Source of the DNA: Arthrobacter sp. zg-Y20
GTDB lineage: Bacteria; Actinomycetota; Actinomycetes; Actinomycetales; Micrococcaceae
Direction: 5' to 3'
Assembly (NCBI RefSeq): GCF_030142075.1
Contig: NZ_CP126241.1
Location: forward strand, 3,224,001-3,288,000
DNA length: 64,000 bases
Below are positions 25,860-34,873 of the stretch, piece by piece. Below the pieces are notes generated by a model. That model was not told the DNA's origin. It did not search any database and was given only the letters and a program-made list of their open reading frames with translations. Numbering within the stretch: the stretch's first letter is position 1; the number at the start of each line of letters is the position of its first letter. The position numbers and the translations under genes were made by a program.

Positions 25860-26507
25860 GTGCCGAATCATGGAATGATCCATCACATGACGTCCAGCAG
25901 CACTCCAGCGGCCGCGAACAAACCTGTCAGCCAAGAGAGTGAAGCTGCGGGCAGCGCCTCAACAACGGATTCGAGGGTGCTCTCCGTCAGCCGAAGCAGC
26001 AAGCACAACTTCAGCAAGGACCGGGTGGAATCGGTTCTGCTGGTGGAAGGGCTGGGCGTTGATGGAGACGCGCACTCCGGCACCACTGTGCAGCATGTGT
26101 TTCGAAAGCGGTTCCACCCCACGGAGCCCAACCTGCGGCAGGTGCACCTGATCCATGCGGAACTGTTCGATGAACTGGCGCAGGACGGCTTCGAGGTGCG
26201 TCCCGGCGACCTCGGGGAAAACATCACCACCCGCGGCATCGATCTCCTGAACCTGCCCGCGGGAACACTCCTGCGCATAGGGCCCGACGCCGTCGTTCAG
26301 GTTACCGGCCTGCGGAATCCCTGCCGGCAGATTGACCGATTCCAGACCGGGCTGCTTAAAGCGGTGCTGCCCCGCGACAGCGAAGGAAAAGTGGTGCGCA
26401 AGACGGGAATCATGGGCATCGTACTGACCGGCGGGCTGGTGAGCATCGACGACGGGATCCGCGCCGAGGTGCCTGCCGGGCCGCAACGCCGGCTCAAATG
26501 CGTCTGA
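25860..26507 (+). CDS. MOSC domain-containing protein
   Basis: About 215 residues. The MOSC sulfur-carrier domain (about 40-205) has GDAHSGTT, LGENITTRGIDL and the conserved Cys in TGLRNPCRQID, the residue that carries sulfur to the molybdenum cofactor in family members. GTG 25860 has GGAGG 4 bp upstream; ATG 25875 and 25887 are alternatives, as the first ~35 residues are low-complexity. YiiM-type relatives reduce N-hydroxylated compounds. Confidence 0.88.
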   Translation: MPNHGMIHHMTSSSTPAAANKPVSQESEAAGSASTTDSRVLSVSRSSKHNFSKDRVESVLLVEGLGVDGDAHSGTTVQHVFRKRFHPTEPNLRQVHLIHAELFDELAQDGFEVRPGDLGENITTRGIDLLNLPAGTLLRIGPDAVVQVTGLRNPCRQIDRFQTGLLKAVLPRDSEGKVVRKTGIMGIVLTGGLVSIDDGIRAEVPAGPQRRLKCV

Positions 26508-26520
26508 TTCTGATCCGGGC

Positions 26521-27096
26521 TTAGTCCCCGAGCGTCCGGATTACGCGTGCGGGTGATCCCACCGCCAGGGACCGCGCCGGAACATCCTTGGTGACGACGG
26601 CGCCGGCGGCCACCACGGAATCGTCGCCGACGCTCACCCCCGGGAGCACCGTGACGTTGGACCCGAGCCAGACGTTCCGGCCCAGCGTGACCGGTGCCGG
26701 ATGCATATCCGCCCGCCGGTCCGGCGCCAGATCGTGGTTCAGCGTCGCCAGGACCACGTTGTGGCCGATCAGGCAATCATCGCCAATGCTGATCCCGCCC
26801 TGGTCCTGGAACCGGCAGCCGGCATTGATGAAGACCCGTTTGCCCAGGGCGATGTTGCGGCCGAAATCGGAGGAGAACGGCGGGAACAGGGACACGGACT
26901 CATCCACCGGTTTCCCGGTGAGCCGGGTCAGCAATTCCCGCACCCGGGCCGGTTCGTGATACCCGCTGTTGAGTTCGCCGGTGATCTGCAGGGCCACCTG
27001 ACTGGTGTGGTGCATGGCCCCATGCAGGGGCGAACCGGCGGTAATCGTTTCGCCGGCGTTCAGCGCCGCCAGCAGGTCATCGAGTTCCAGTTCCAT
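26521..27096 (-). CDS. Sugar O-acetyltransferase (LacA/Maa-like, left-handed beta helix)
   Basis: 191 residues: a short helical N-terminal cap followed by hexapeptide repeats (INAGCRF, IGHNVVL, VWLGSNVTVLPGVSVGDDSVVAAGAVV). The catalytic His is seen in LNHD. It transfers acetyl from acetyl-CoA to a sugar hydroxyl, as in maltose or galactoside acetyltransferases. ATG 27096 is chosen because the preceding codons lack domain features. It converges with the MOSC gene. Confidence 0.9.
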   Translation of the reverse strand: MELELDDLLAALNAGETITAGSPLHGAMHHTSQVALQITGELNSGYHEPARVRELLTRLTGKPVDESVSLFPPFSSDFGRNIALGKRVFINAGCRFQDQGGISIGDDCLIGHNVVLATLNHDLAPDRRADMHPAPVTLGRNVWLGSNVTVLPGVSVGDDSVVAAGAVVTKDVPARSLAVGSPARVIRTLGD

Positions 27097-27249
27097 GGGA
27101 GTCCTTGTCCGTTCAGGTGCCTGTCCGGTCTTCAGTTCCGAGGGCCCCGCCGCCCGGGGAATTCCTCTACGGCAGGAGCGGTTTCTTTCCATAGAGAGGC
27201 CGCAGGACACCGCGGTCCGTCCAGCTGAACACTATCGAAGGAATATGTA

Positions 27250-27966
27250 ATGCCGACACTGGGAATCATCGGAAGCGGAAACATCGGATCGGCCGTCGCC
27301 CGGCTCGCGGTTGCCGCGGGAATGAACGTGGTGATCGCCAATTCGCGCGGACCTGAAACGCTCTCAGACCTGGTCACCGAGCTCGGGCCGCTGGCCACGG
27401 CCGGAACGGTGGAGGATGCCGCGAAACTCGGCGACGCCGTCGTACTGTCCATTCCGCTCAAAGCGGTTTCCGAGCTTCCGGCCGGCTTGCTGGACGGGAA
27501 AATCGTCCTGGACACCAGCAATTACTACCCGTCCCGGGACGGGCGCATCGCCGCACTCGATGACCGCACCGTCACCACCAGTGAACTGGTGCAGAGCTGG
27601 CTTCCCGGAGCGCAGTACGTCAAGGCGTTCAATAACATCCTGGCGCATCACATTCCGCTTCTTGCCCGCCCCAGCGGTGCCGCGGACCGCTCCGCCCTGC
27701 CCATCGCCTCCGACGACGGTGCGGCCAAGGCAGAGGCGGCGGCGCTCATCGACGGGCTGGGCTACGACGCCGTGGACGCCGGCACCCTTGCCGAAAGCTG
27801 GCGGTTTGAGCCGGACTCCGCGGGCTATACCCGCCTCTACCTCGCGGATCCCAGCACACCCGATGACCAGCTGATGAGCTCGGTTCCCGGCACGACCCCC
27901 GCGGAGAAGGTCCGGTCCGCGCTGGCGTCGGCCGCCCGCGTGAACGTGGCCGAACGCGTCTTCTAA
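27250..27966 (+). CDS. NAD(P)-binding F420 oxidoreductase-type protein
   Basis: 238 residues with an N-terminal Rossmann motif GIIGSGNIGSAVAR, SRGPETL as the likely NADP-phosphate contact, VLDTSNYYPSRDG and VKAFNNI, all typical of the NADPH:F420 reductase-like (COG2085) family. Whether it uses F420 is uncertain. AAGGAA precedes the ATG. Confidence 0.88.
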   Translation: MPTLGIIGSGNIGSAVARLAVAAGMNVVIANSRGPETLSDLVTELGPLATAGTVEDAAKLGDAVVLSIPLKAVSELPAGLLDGKIVLDTSNYYPSRDGRIAALDDRTVTTSELVQSWLPGAQYVKAFNNILAHHIPLLARPSGAADRSALPIASDDGAAKAEAAALIDGLGYDAVDAGTLAESWRFEPDSAGYTRLYLADPSTPDDQLMSSVPGTTPAEKVRSALASAARVNVAERVF

Positions 27967-27976
27967 GCTGCTTTCG

Positions 27977-28684
27977 TCACCAAGCCACCGGGCCGTCCTT
28001 CGAGGTGAAGGTGCCGGACGGTCCCTGCGGTCCTGCCTGGGCCATGGCCACGATGATGCCGGCACCCTCTGCCACCGTCTGGGTGCCGGTATGGCCGTTC
28101 AGGTCCGTATCCGTATAGCCCGGGTCCACCGCGTTGACGCGGATGCCGGGAAAGGCTTTGGCGAACTGGATGGTGACGGCGTTGACCACTGCTTTGGACG
28201 CCGGATAGGCGATGCCGGGATAGAAGTGGGTATAGCTGTCCGGATCGCTGAGCATGGCGAGGGAACCCAGTCCGCTGGAGACATTCACGATGGCCGGGGT
28301 GCTGGAACGCTGCAGCAGCGGCAGGAAGGCGTGACTGACCCGCACCAGGCCGAAAACGTTGGTATCGAAAATCTCCAGCATGGTGTCGGCAGTGGTTTCG
28401 GCGGCTCCCAGGATGGAGTTGTCCGGCTGCCTGCCCTCCACGCCCGCATTGTTAATGAGCACGTCCAGCCCGCCGTCGAACTCCACCTGCTTGGCGGCGG
28501 CGTCCACCGAAGCCTGGTCGGTGACGTCGAGCTGCACGAAGCGGGCGCCGAGTTCCGCGGCGGCCTTCCGCCCGCGCTCCTCGTCCCGTGCGGCGATGTA
28601 GACGGTGTGCCCGGCGGCGAGCAGCCGGCGGGCGGTTTCCTTGCCGAGGCCCTTGTTGGCACCGGTAATCAGTGTGGTTGTCAT
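27977..28684 (-). CDS. SDR family oxidoreductase
   Basis: 235 residues: TGANKGLG cofactor motif, LINNAGV, catalytic VNVSSGLGS and Tyr-x3-Lys (YPASKAV), and PGYTDTDLNGHTG after the active site, a pattern typical of carbonyl-reductase-like SDRs. It is divergent from the XRE regulator (about 100 bp apart), its likely controller. Substrate unknown. Confidence 0.92.
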   Translation of the reverse strand: MTTTLITGANKGLGKETARRLLAAGHTVYIAARDEERGRKAAAELGARFVQLDVTDQASVDAAAKQVEFDGGLDVLINNAGVEGRQPDNSILGAAETTADTMLEIFDTNVFGLVRVSHAFLPLLQRSSTPAIVNVSSGLGSLAMLSDPDSYTHFYPGIAYPASKAVVNAVTIQFAKAFPGIRVNAVDPGYTDTDLNGHTGTQTVAEGAGIIVAMAQAGPQGPSGTFTSKDGPVAW

Positions 28685-28785
28685 ACCGCCATCCTGATCC
28701 CTGTCCGACCCGATAGGCAGGCTCCTGGTTTTCCTAGGAACGCCAGTCCCATGACAAGCCTGTCCGGGCACGGCAGACTGTCCTG

Positions 28786-29655
28786 ATGGAAACGTTGGAT
28801 CTGGGCCGGGCGGTGTTCCGCTGGCGGAACCGCCTCACCGCCGAAACAGTTGGCGTGCCGGTTGGCGCACGACGCCGCGTGGCCGGGTTGCGCCGGGAGG
28901 AACTGGCGGTGCTGGCCGGGATCAGCGTGGACTATCTGGTCCGCCTGGAACAGGGCCGTGCAACCTCACCCTCGGCGCAGGTGGTCGAAGCCCTCGCCCG
29001 GGCACTGCGGCTGACGGATACGGAACGCGAACTGATCTTCCGGCTGGCCGGACAGGCTGTTCCGGGAGCGGAACTGATCCCCACCCGGATCCCGCCGAGC
29101 ATTCAGCGGCTGCTGGACCGGCTCGGCAACAACCCCGTTGCCGTATTCGATGCCACCTGGACCCTGCTCACCGCCAATCAGCCGTACAACGCATTGATGG
29201 GCGACACCTCCTCCTGGCGGGGCATTGAGCGCAACACCCTGTGGCGGTTTTTCGTCGGCCCCGGCTCCCGGGCCGTCTCGACGTCGGCTGAACTCGCCGA
29301 TCTGGAGGCCCGGCTGACGTCGGACCTGCGGATGGCCGCCGCCCGCTACCCCGCCGACCCGCGCCCCGGGCAGCTGGCACGGACCATAGCCCGAGACAGC
29401 GAGCGCTTTGCCCGGCTATGGGACGCCGGAAATATCGGCCTGGGCGGGGATCAGCCGCGGCACAAAACCATCCGGCATCCCGACGTCGGCGACCTCGCCT
29501 TGGACTGCGACACCCTCACCGTTGCCGGCGACGGACTGCACGTGATGGTCTACACGGCCGAACCCGGCAGCACCGATGCCGACCGCCTGGCCCTGGCCGT
29601 GGTGCTGGGCACGCAGCAGATGGCCGGCCCACGGGAGCAGGGCGCAGATAGCTGA
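28786..29655 (+). CDS. XRE-family regulator with MmyB-like C-terminal domain
   Basis: 289 residues. The N-terminal helix-turn-helix (about 28-82) holds GLRREELAVLAGISVDYLVR, the common actinobacterial form. The C-terminal MmyB-like/PAS-type ligand domain contains DATWTLLTANQPYNAL and the end segment HPDVGDLALD. Such proteins typically control an adjacent divergent oxidoreductase, here the SDR. Confidence 0.9.
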   Translation: METLDLGRAVFRWRNRLTAETVGVPVGARRRVAGLRREELAVLAGISVDYLVRLEQGRATSPSAQVVEALARALRLTDTERELIFRLAGQAVPGAELIPTRIPPSIQRLLDRLGNNPVAVFDATWTLLTANQPYNALMGDTSSWRGIERNTLWRFFVGPGSRAVSTSAELADLEARLTSDLRMAAARYPADPRPGQLARTIARDSERFARLWDAGNIGLGGDQPRHKTIRHPDVGDLALDCDTLTVAGDGLHVMVYTAEPGSTDADRLALAVVLGTQQMAGPREQGADS

Positions 29656-29751
29656 CGGGCTTCCCGACGCCGGGCGGGCCCCAGCAGATCACGCTGTCCG
29701 CCGGCATGGGGTAACTGCCGGAGTGCCAGTGCCCGCACGATGCGGTGGTCC

Positions 29752-30831
29752 TCAGCCGTCAAGGAAGGTTGCTCCCGCGTCCGTGGCCAGGCCGAGGCCG
29801 AGGGCGGCGGCAGGCGTGTAGGCGCCGCGGGGTGCCGTTCCGGCATGAAGGGCCCGGACGACAGCGGTGAGTACGTCGGCGGTGTAGTCCATGGCGTCGT
29901 CGGCGCGCAGCCAGCTCTCGCGGCGGGTGCCGTCGGCCCAGTCAATGACGGCGTGGCCCCACGAGTGCGGGCGGGGGCGCGGCGCCCTTCGAGTCTTGCT
30001 TGTCGCCATTGAGGTGATCATCATGCGCCTCATCGACGGAATCTGAAGCAGCCGGGACAATAGCGGGAGGGCGGGGCGGATCAACGGCGACGTCGGTGCC
30101 AGCGCGGAAGTGAAGTCTATGGTTGGCGCATTACTGGCCTGACGGGCGGCAAAGAGCTCGCCTGAGGGGACCGCAGCGGACTTCACGGTGGTCCCGTCCG
30201 GAAGCGCATGATTTCGGAGGTTCGAGCCGAGCGGCACCGGGGTGAGGCGCCCCTCGCGGTAGGCCCGTCCGCCCAGGGCCATCACGTCGACAGCTGTTAC
30301 GGCGAGCGCCTCCCCCATGACCCCGTCTTCGGACGCGGAGGAGCTCAGCGCATCGATCTGCACCCGCGAAGGATAGGGCATGCCTGCGCAGAGCCGCACG
30401 ACCAGGGCCTCTGTGGCGAGCACCCCGAAACCGGCACCGCCGATAACCGAGCTGTTCGCGGCGCGGGCCTCGTCATGAAGACCAATGAGGCCCGAGAGGG
30501 TGTCGTTGTCGATCGACAGGTCGACGTAGTTGCCGTTCGGCATGCACGCCTTCGCCAGCGGGACCGCGGTCCCGGCATAGGAACCGAGGAGGTTGACCAC
30601 CACGAGCGGGCGCTCCCGTTGCACTGCGGCCAGCATCTCGGCGAAGCCCGCAAGCCGCCGCGTCCGGATAGGGCCGTCGAGTGTCTCGGCGATCGATGCG
30701 AGCCGCTCCGCCGACCTACCCACCAGAACCACTCCGGGGATGCGTGCTGCAGTGAGCCGCCCGGCGAGGGCCCTGCCCACCTTGCCTGTCGCCCCCAAAA
30801 TCCAGATCTCGTCTATTGGCTTGTCATCCAT
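29752..30831 (-). CDS. Saccharopine-dehydrogenase-like / trans-acting enoyl reductase-like protein
   Basis: 359 residues with an N-terminal Rossmann motif WILGATGKVGRALA, VLVGRSAERL and the VVVNLLGSYAGTAVPLAKAC stretch typical of the saccharopine dehydrogenase NADP domain family. The rest is shorter than mycobacterial enoyl reductases (about 410), so substrate is unclear. ATG 30831 is chosen since GGAGG lies 5 bp upstream; ATG 30843 is the alternative. It is divergent from a TetR gene behind a long inverted repeat. Confidence 0.82.
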   Translation of the reverse strand: MDDKPIDEIWILGATGKVGRALAGRLTAARIPGVVLVGRSAERLASIAETLDGPIRTRRLAGFAEMLAAVQRERPLVVVNLLGSYAGTAVPLAKACMPNGNYVDLSIDNDTLSGLIGLHDEARAANSSVIGGAGFGVLATEALVVRLCAGMPYPSRVQIDALSSSASEDGVMGEALAVTAVDVMALGGRAYREGRLTPVPLGSNLRNHALPDGTTVKSAAVPSGELFAARQASNAPTIDFTSALAPTSPLIRPALPLLSRLLQIPSMRRMMITSMATSKTRRAPRPRPHSWGHAVIDWADGTRRESWLRADDAMDYTADVLTAVVRALHAGTAPRGAYTPAAALGLGLATDAGATFLDG

Positions 30832-30852
30832 GTCGTCCTCCATCGCCCATCA

Positions 30853-30903
30853 ATGACGACACTGGGTGCCGTCAGGCCACCCTACGGCACCCAGTGTCGT
30901 CAT
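30853..30903. promoter_or_regulatory. Perfect 20-bp inverted repeat, double TetR operator
   Basis: The arm ATGACGACACTGGGTGCCGT (30853-30872) has an exact complement at 30884-30903 with an 11-bp spacer. Each arm is itself a near-palindrome (GACGACAC-TGG-GTGCCGTC), so the site reads as two TetR operators about 31 bp apart, between the TetR gene and its divergent partner. Confidence 0.8.
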
Positions 30904-30918
30904 GGATAGACTGGACCT

Positions 30919-31482
30919 ATGCCTCGCTGGAACCCCGACCCGCAAGAGCGGCTTGTCACGGCCGCCGTCGAGCTGTTCCGGCAGCACGGCTACGACTCAG
31001 TCACGGTCACCGACATCGCCGAGAAGGCCGGCCTGGCCCGCAGGTCCTTTTTCCGTCACTTCTCGGACAAACGCGAGGTGCTCTTTGCCGCCTCACGCAC
31101 GAATATCCCTCGGATTACCCGGCTGGTCGAGGAGTACGCCCCGGAAGTGACGGCACGGGACGCCGTCATGGGAGCCCTCGCACAGGTCGGCGATTACCTC
31201 CTTGCCGACCCGGCAGCCCAGGCGCTCCGCCAGGACCTCATCGACAACAGCCTCGAGCTTCAGGAACGCGAGCGGACAAAACTGGCCGACATGGCCGCCG
31301 CTCTGGCGGCAGGCCTCGCCCTTCGCGGCACCCCTCCGGCAGATGCCCACAGCATCGGAGTCTTCTCCGCCGGGATCTTCCACGCCGCGTACGTGCGTAC
31401 CCTCAGAAACGGACCATCTGGCTCATTCGCAGACCAGCTTCACGCTTCGGCAGCAGTGATTGCCCGCTTTCTGACGGAATAA
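30919..31482 (+). CDS. TetR/AcrR family transcriptional regulator
   Basis: 187 residues; helix-turn-helix at about 10-56 (VTVTDIAEKAGLARRSFFRHF, then SDKREVLF), followed by a helical ligand domain with SAGIFHAAYVRTL. ATG 30919 lies 15 bp after a double palindrome. It is the likely repressor of itself and of the divergent reductase-like gene. Confidence 0.92.
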   Translation: MPRWNPDPQERLVTAAVELFRQHGYDSVTVTDIAEKAGLARRSFFRHFSDKREVLFAASRTNIPRITRLVEEYAPEVTARDAVMGALAQVGDYLLADPAAQALRQDLIDNSLELQERERTKLADMAAALAAGLALRGTPPADAHSIGVFSAGIFHAAYVRTLRNGPSGSFADQLHASAAVIARFLTE

Positions 31483-31814
31483 ACCGGCTCCACAAGACGG
31501 ACCGCCGGGCAAGCCTTCATTACCCCCACCAATCGTGCACCGCTTTGCTAGGGTCATACCGCGACCGGCAAAGTCATTGAGAGTTTTCCCGTCGACTCGG
31601 CCGGCGTACCCACTCGTTGAGGACTGAATCCCCGCCGAAGCATGCCAAGGGGCGGCATCACCCAGGCTCCCCCTGGCGGCAATGGCTGCCGTTCGCCTTG
31701 TTCTGCACCGTTGTGCTGGCGATCGTCCTCGCTTCCGCGGTGTCGGCCTGGATTACAACGCCGGGGGAATATCTCTAAGCAGCTGCCACGCTTTTGCCGT
31801 ACTGCACCCATTCC
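31483..31814. other. Intergenic region with one possible small membrane peptide
   Basis: No recognised gene. It contains the 53-codon frame described at 31617-31778, and nothing else with coding features on either strand. Confidence 0.5.
31617..31778 (+). CDS. Possible small membrane protein or gene remnant
   Basis: A 53-codon frame from TTG 31617 with a basic/His-rich N-terminus (KHAKGRHHPGSPWRQW) followed by one convincing membrane helix (LPFALFCTVVLAIVLASAVS) and a short tail. The helix ending with a stop looks like real protein, but no Shine-Dalgarno is seen and it may be the end of a lost membrane-protein gene. Confidence 0.3.
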   Translation: MRTESPPKHAKGRHHPGSPWRQWLPFALFCTVVLAIVLASAVSAWITTPGEYL

Positions 31815-32561
31815 TCACATCAGCACACCGCCGGATACCTCGATGCGCTCTCCCGTTGCCCAGCGGAACTCAGGCGACACCAGGGCAGCGATCGAATCGG
31901 CAATGTCCTCCGGCTCGCCCACCCGCCCCAGGGCGGTCTGCCCGGACAGCGCCTGGCGCATGGCCTCACTGTCGCGCATGGCTCCGCCGTTGAAGTCCGT
32001 CGCGGTCGGCCCCGGTGCGATCGTGTTGACCCGGATGCCGCGCGGTCCCAGTTCGGCAGCGAGGCTCCGGGTAAGCGCTTCGAGCGCCTTCTTCGACGCC
32101 GCATAAACGGAGGTCGCCGGGCTGACATGCCTGCTGAGCGAACTCGACACGTTCACAATGCTTGCCCCGTCCGCCAGGTGCGGCAGGAAGACCTGCGTGA
32201 CGAATAGTGGCCCCCGGACGTTGACGGCAAAGGTGGTGTCGAATTCCTCCGCCGTAATAGCCCCCAGTGGTGCGAACAGTCCCACCCCGGCGTTATTGAC
32301 CAGCACATCGATGGTGGCTGCGTCCCATTCCTGTCCGATGCCGGTAAGCACCGCGACGCGGGCCGCCTCGATGGAGGCGGGGTCCGCAACATCCATCCGG
32401 ACCGCGATGGCTTCACCGCCGGCGTCGACGATTTCGTCCACGACGTCGCGCGCATCGCCCCGCGCTGCGGCGACCACTTTGATCTTGTTCCGGGCCAGGG
32501 CGAGTGCGGTGGCCCGTCCGAGTCCGCGGTTGGCTCCGGTCACGAGGGCTATGCGGGTCAT
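31815..32561 (-). CDS. SDR family oxidoreductase
   Basis: 248 residues: TGANRGLG, LVNNAGV, catalytic VNVSSSLS, Tyr-x3-Lys (YAASKKAL), and the PGPTATDFNGG segment typical of FabG-like SDRs; ends with the family's S-G-G. GGAGATG precedes ATG 32561. It is divergent from a TetR gene with an operator between. Substrate unknown. Confidence 0.92.
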   Translation of the reverse strand: MTRIALVTGANRGLGRATALALARNKIKVVAAARGDARDVVDEIVDAGGEAIAVRMDVADPASIEAARVAVLTGIGQEWDAATIDVLVNNAGVGLFAPLGAITAEEFDTTFAVNVRGPLFVTQVFLPHLADGASIVNVSSSLSRHVSPATSVYAASKKALEALTRSLAAELGPRGIRVNTIAPGPTATDFNGGAMRDSEAMRQALSGQTALGRVGEPEDIADSIAALVSPEFRWATGERIEVSGGVLM

Positions 32562-32571
32562 GTCATCTCCT

Positions 32572-32591
32572 GTAAGTAAATGGATACTTAC
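32572..32591. promoter_or_regulatory. GTAAGTA-N6-TACTTAC operator
   Basis: A perfect 7-bp inverted repeat in a 20-bp site, 10 bp before the SDR start and 54 bp before the TetR start. The spacing and symmetry fit a TetR dimer that represses both genes. Confidence 0.65.
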
Positions 32592-32645
32592 CGATAAGCT
32601 AGTGTGCGGGCACCGGCCGGTCAATACCTATCGAAGGGGAAACAG

Positions 32646-33227
32646 ATGGCACGTGACGCTGAAGCCACGCGGGAGCGGATACTCGCTGCAGCAACCGTGG
32701 AGTTTGCCGCCCACGGTTTCGCCGGCGGGCGTGTGGAGCGGATCGCTTCCCAGGCACAGAGCAACGTCCGGATGATCTACGCGTACTACGGCAGCAAAAG
32801 CGGCCTGTTTGACGCCACCCTCGCGGAAGCGCTGCGGCGCATGGCCGCGAACGTCCCCCCGCGCCCCGAGGACCTGGCCGGCTGGGCCGGAGACGTATTC
32901 GACCACCATCAGCGCTTCCCGGAAGTCCTCCGCCTGAGCATGTGGGCCCAGCTCGAGCGGCCGGAGGCCACCGCCGAGCCGAGCGACATCTACCGCGACA
33001 AAACCCTCGCCGTCGCTGCCGCGACCGCCCGCCCACTTTCACCCGTTGACCTTCTGGTTTTCATTTACGCCATCGCGCAGGCCTGGCAGCTCTCGCCGAA
33101 AGGGCTTACCGACCTCAACGAAAGAGGTGATGAAGTTGCCGCCCGCCGGCAGGCCGTCGTCACCGCCGTCGAGCGCATGCTGCAGGCCCGCGGGTTTGAA
33201 AACCCGCATACCCGAGGCACCAAATGA
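32646..33227 (+). CDS. TetR family transcriptional regulator
   Basis: 193 residues; helix-turn-helix at about 8-54 (GGRVERIASQAQSNVRMIYA, then YYGSKSGLFDA), with a TetR_C_35-like helical domain. GGGG precedes ATG 32646. It is divergent from the SDR. Its TGA overlaps the ATG of a following GH13 frame (ATGA), so the glycosidase was probably once translated from the same transcript. Confidence 0.9.
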   Translation: MARDAEATRERILAAATVEFAAHGFAGGRVERIASQAQSNVRMIYAYYGSKSGLFDATLAEALRRMAANVPPRPEDLAGWAGDVFDHHQRFPEVLRLSMWAQLERPEATAEPSDIYRDKTLAVAAATARPLSPVDLLVFIYAIAQAWQLSPKGLTDLNERGDEVAARRQAVVTAVERMLQARGFENPHTRGTK

Positions 33228-33274
33228 GCGGGTCCGCGCTGCACGCCCAGCGGGACGGCTAGTGGCAGGATGCC

Positions 33275-34873
33275 GTGATCTACCAGGTGTACCCGCGGTC
33301 CTTCGCCGACGGCGGCGGCGACGGGGTGGGCGACGGGGTGGGCGACTTTGCGGGTCTGCTGGACCGCCTGCCGTACATTGCCTCGCTGGGCGTGGACGGC
33401 ATCTGGATGACCCCGTTCCAGCCCTCCCCGCAGGTGGACCAGGGGTACGACGTCAGCGACTACTGCGCCGTCGATCCGCTCTTCGGCACCATGGACCAAT
33501 TCGACCAGCTGCTCGAATCGGCCCACGCGCTGGGGCTGCGGATCTTCCTCGATGTGGTGCCCAACCACTGCTCATCGGAGCATCCGCTGTTCCAAGCCGC
33601 CGTCGCCGCCGGGCCCGGCTCACCGGAACGGGCGATGTTCCACTTTTCGGCCGGGAGCGACGACGGCGCCCCGCCGAACAACTGGCAAAGCGTTTTCGGC
33701 GGCACCGCCTGGAGCCGGGTGAATCCGAGCTCCGAGACGGACCGGGAGTGGTACCTGCACCTCTTTTCCCCGGAACAGCCGGACTGGAACTGGCGCAACC
33801 CGGCGGTGGGCAACTACTTCGAGGGCGTGCTTCGCTTCTGGTTCGGCAAGGGGGTGGACGGCCTGCGGATCGACGTCGCCCACGCGCTGTTCAAAGCCGA
33901 CGGTTTGCCGGACGCGCCAACCGCGGACCCCGTCGTCGACGGCCTGCGTTCCAACCCGAAAGTCTCCGATCAGGAGGAAGTGCACGAGGTCTACCGGCGC
34001 TGGCGCCGCGTTGCCGACTCCTACTCCCCGGGGCGGGTGCTTGTCGGCGAGGTGAACCTGGCACCGGACCGCGCCGCCCGGTACACCCGCCCTGACGAAA
34101 TGCACCAGGCCTTCGCGTTTGCCTTCGTCAAGCTGGGCTGGGACGCCGCCGCGTGGGCCGCCGTCGGCACCGAACTCGAAGCCGCCCGCAAAGAACACGG
34201 GGCGCCGCCCACCTGGGCGCTGGAGAACCACGACATCAGCCGCTCCGTGACACGTTTCGGCGGCGGTGACCGCGGATTTCTTCGGGCGCGCGCCGGCTTG
34301 GTTGCCATCCTCGGACTGCCCGGGGGCGCCTACATCTACCAAGGCCAGGAACTCAGCCTTCCCGACGTCGACGTGCCGGTTCACGCCCGGGTGGATCCCA
34401 TGTGGGCGCGCGGCGGGGTGTCCCGTGACGGGGCCCGCGTTCCGCTGCCCTGGACGACAGCTCCCGAAAATGCCTACGGCTTTTCCCCTCCGGGTGCAGC
34501 TGAGCCTTGGCTGCCGCAGCCGGCGTTCTGGGGATCACGGTCCGTGGAAGCGCACCGCGGCGATCCCCATTCGGCCCTGCATCTGGTTACCGGGGCACTT
34601 CGACTGCGCACCGAGCTGCTCGCCGAGGGGATTTTCGCGCCCGACGACGCCTGCAGCTGGCATGTCCGGGAGGATGGGTTGCTGCTCTGCGAACGCGGCG
34701 ATCAGATCCTGCTGGCCGTGGCGATGGGCGATGGACCCTGCCCGCTGCCGGACGGAAACGTCCTGCTGTCATCATCACCCCTGACCCCGGAAGGATTCCT
34801 CCCACCCGACACCGCCGTCTGGATCCGCCGGCGCCCGCCCCTAAGCGGACTGGACTTCTACGACGCAGAATAG
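33275..34873 (+). CDS. GH13 alpha-glucosidase-like enzyme, N-terminus interrupted by TAG
   Basis: A family GH13 enzyme with catalytic Asp200 (GLRIDVAH), Glu259 (VLVGEVNL) and Asp320 (ENHD), and DVVPNH as region I, like alpha-1,4- or oligo-1,6-glucosidases. The natural frame should begin at ATG 33224, coupled to the TetR stop, but codon 13 (33260-33262) is TAG where the family has the first Trp of W-W-x-D-A-V-I-Y-Q. Only GTG 33275, inside that motif, remains as a start. It is therefore either a fresh nonsense mutant, an N-terminally shortened protein or a sequencing error. A 12-bp duplication (GDGVGDGVGD) follows. The end overlaps the convergent VOC gene by 33 bp. Confidence 0.82.
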   Translation: MIYQVYPRSFADGGGDGVGDGVGDFAGLLDRLPYIASLGVDGIWMTPFQPSPQVDQGYDVSDYCAVDPLFGTMDQFDQLLESAHALGLRIFLDVVPNHCSSEHPLFQAAVAAGPGSPERAMFHFSAGSDDGAPPNNWQSVFGGTAWSRVNPSSETDREWYLHLFSPEQPDWNWRNPAVGNYFEGVLRFWFGKGVDGLRIDVAHALFKADGLPDAPTADPVVDGLRSNPKVSDQEEVHEVYRRWRRVADSYSPGRVLVGEVNLAPDRAARYTRPDEMHQAFAFAFVKLGWDAAAWAAVGTELEAARKEHGAPPTWALENHDISRSVTRFGGGDRGFLRARAGLVAILGLPGGAYIYQGQELSLPDVDVPVHARVDPMWARGGVSRDGARVPLPWTTAPENAYGFSPPGAAEPWLPQPAFWGSRSVEAHRGDPHSALHLVTGALRLRTELLAEGIFAPDDACSWHVREDGLLLCERGDQILLAVAMGDGPCPLPDGNVLLSSSPLTPEGFLPPDTAVWIRRRPPLSGLDFYDAE

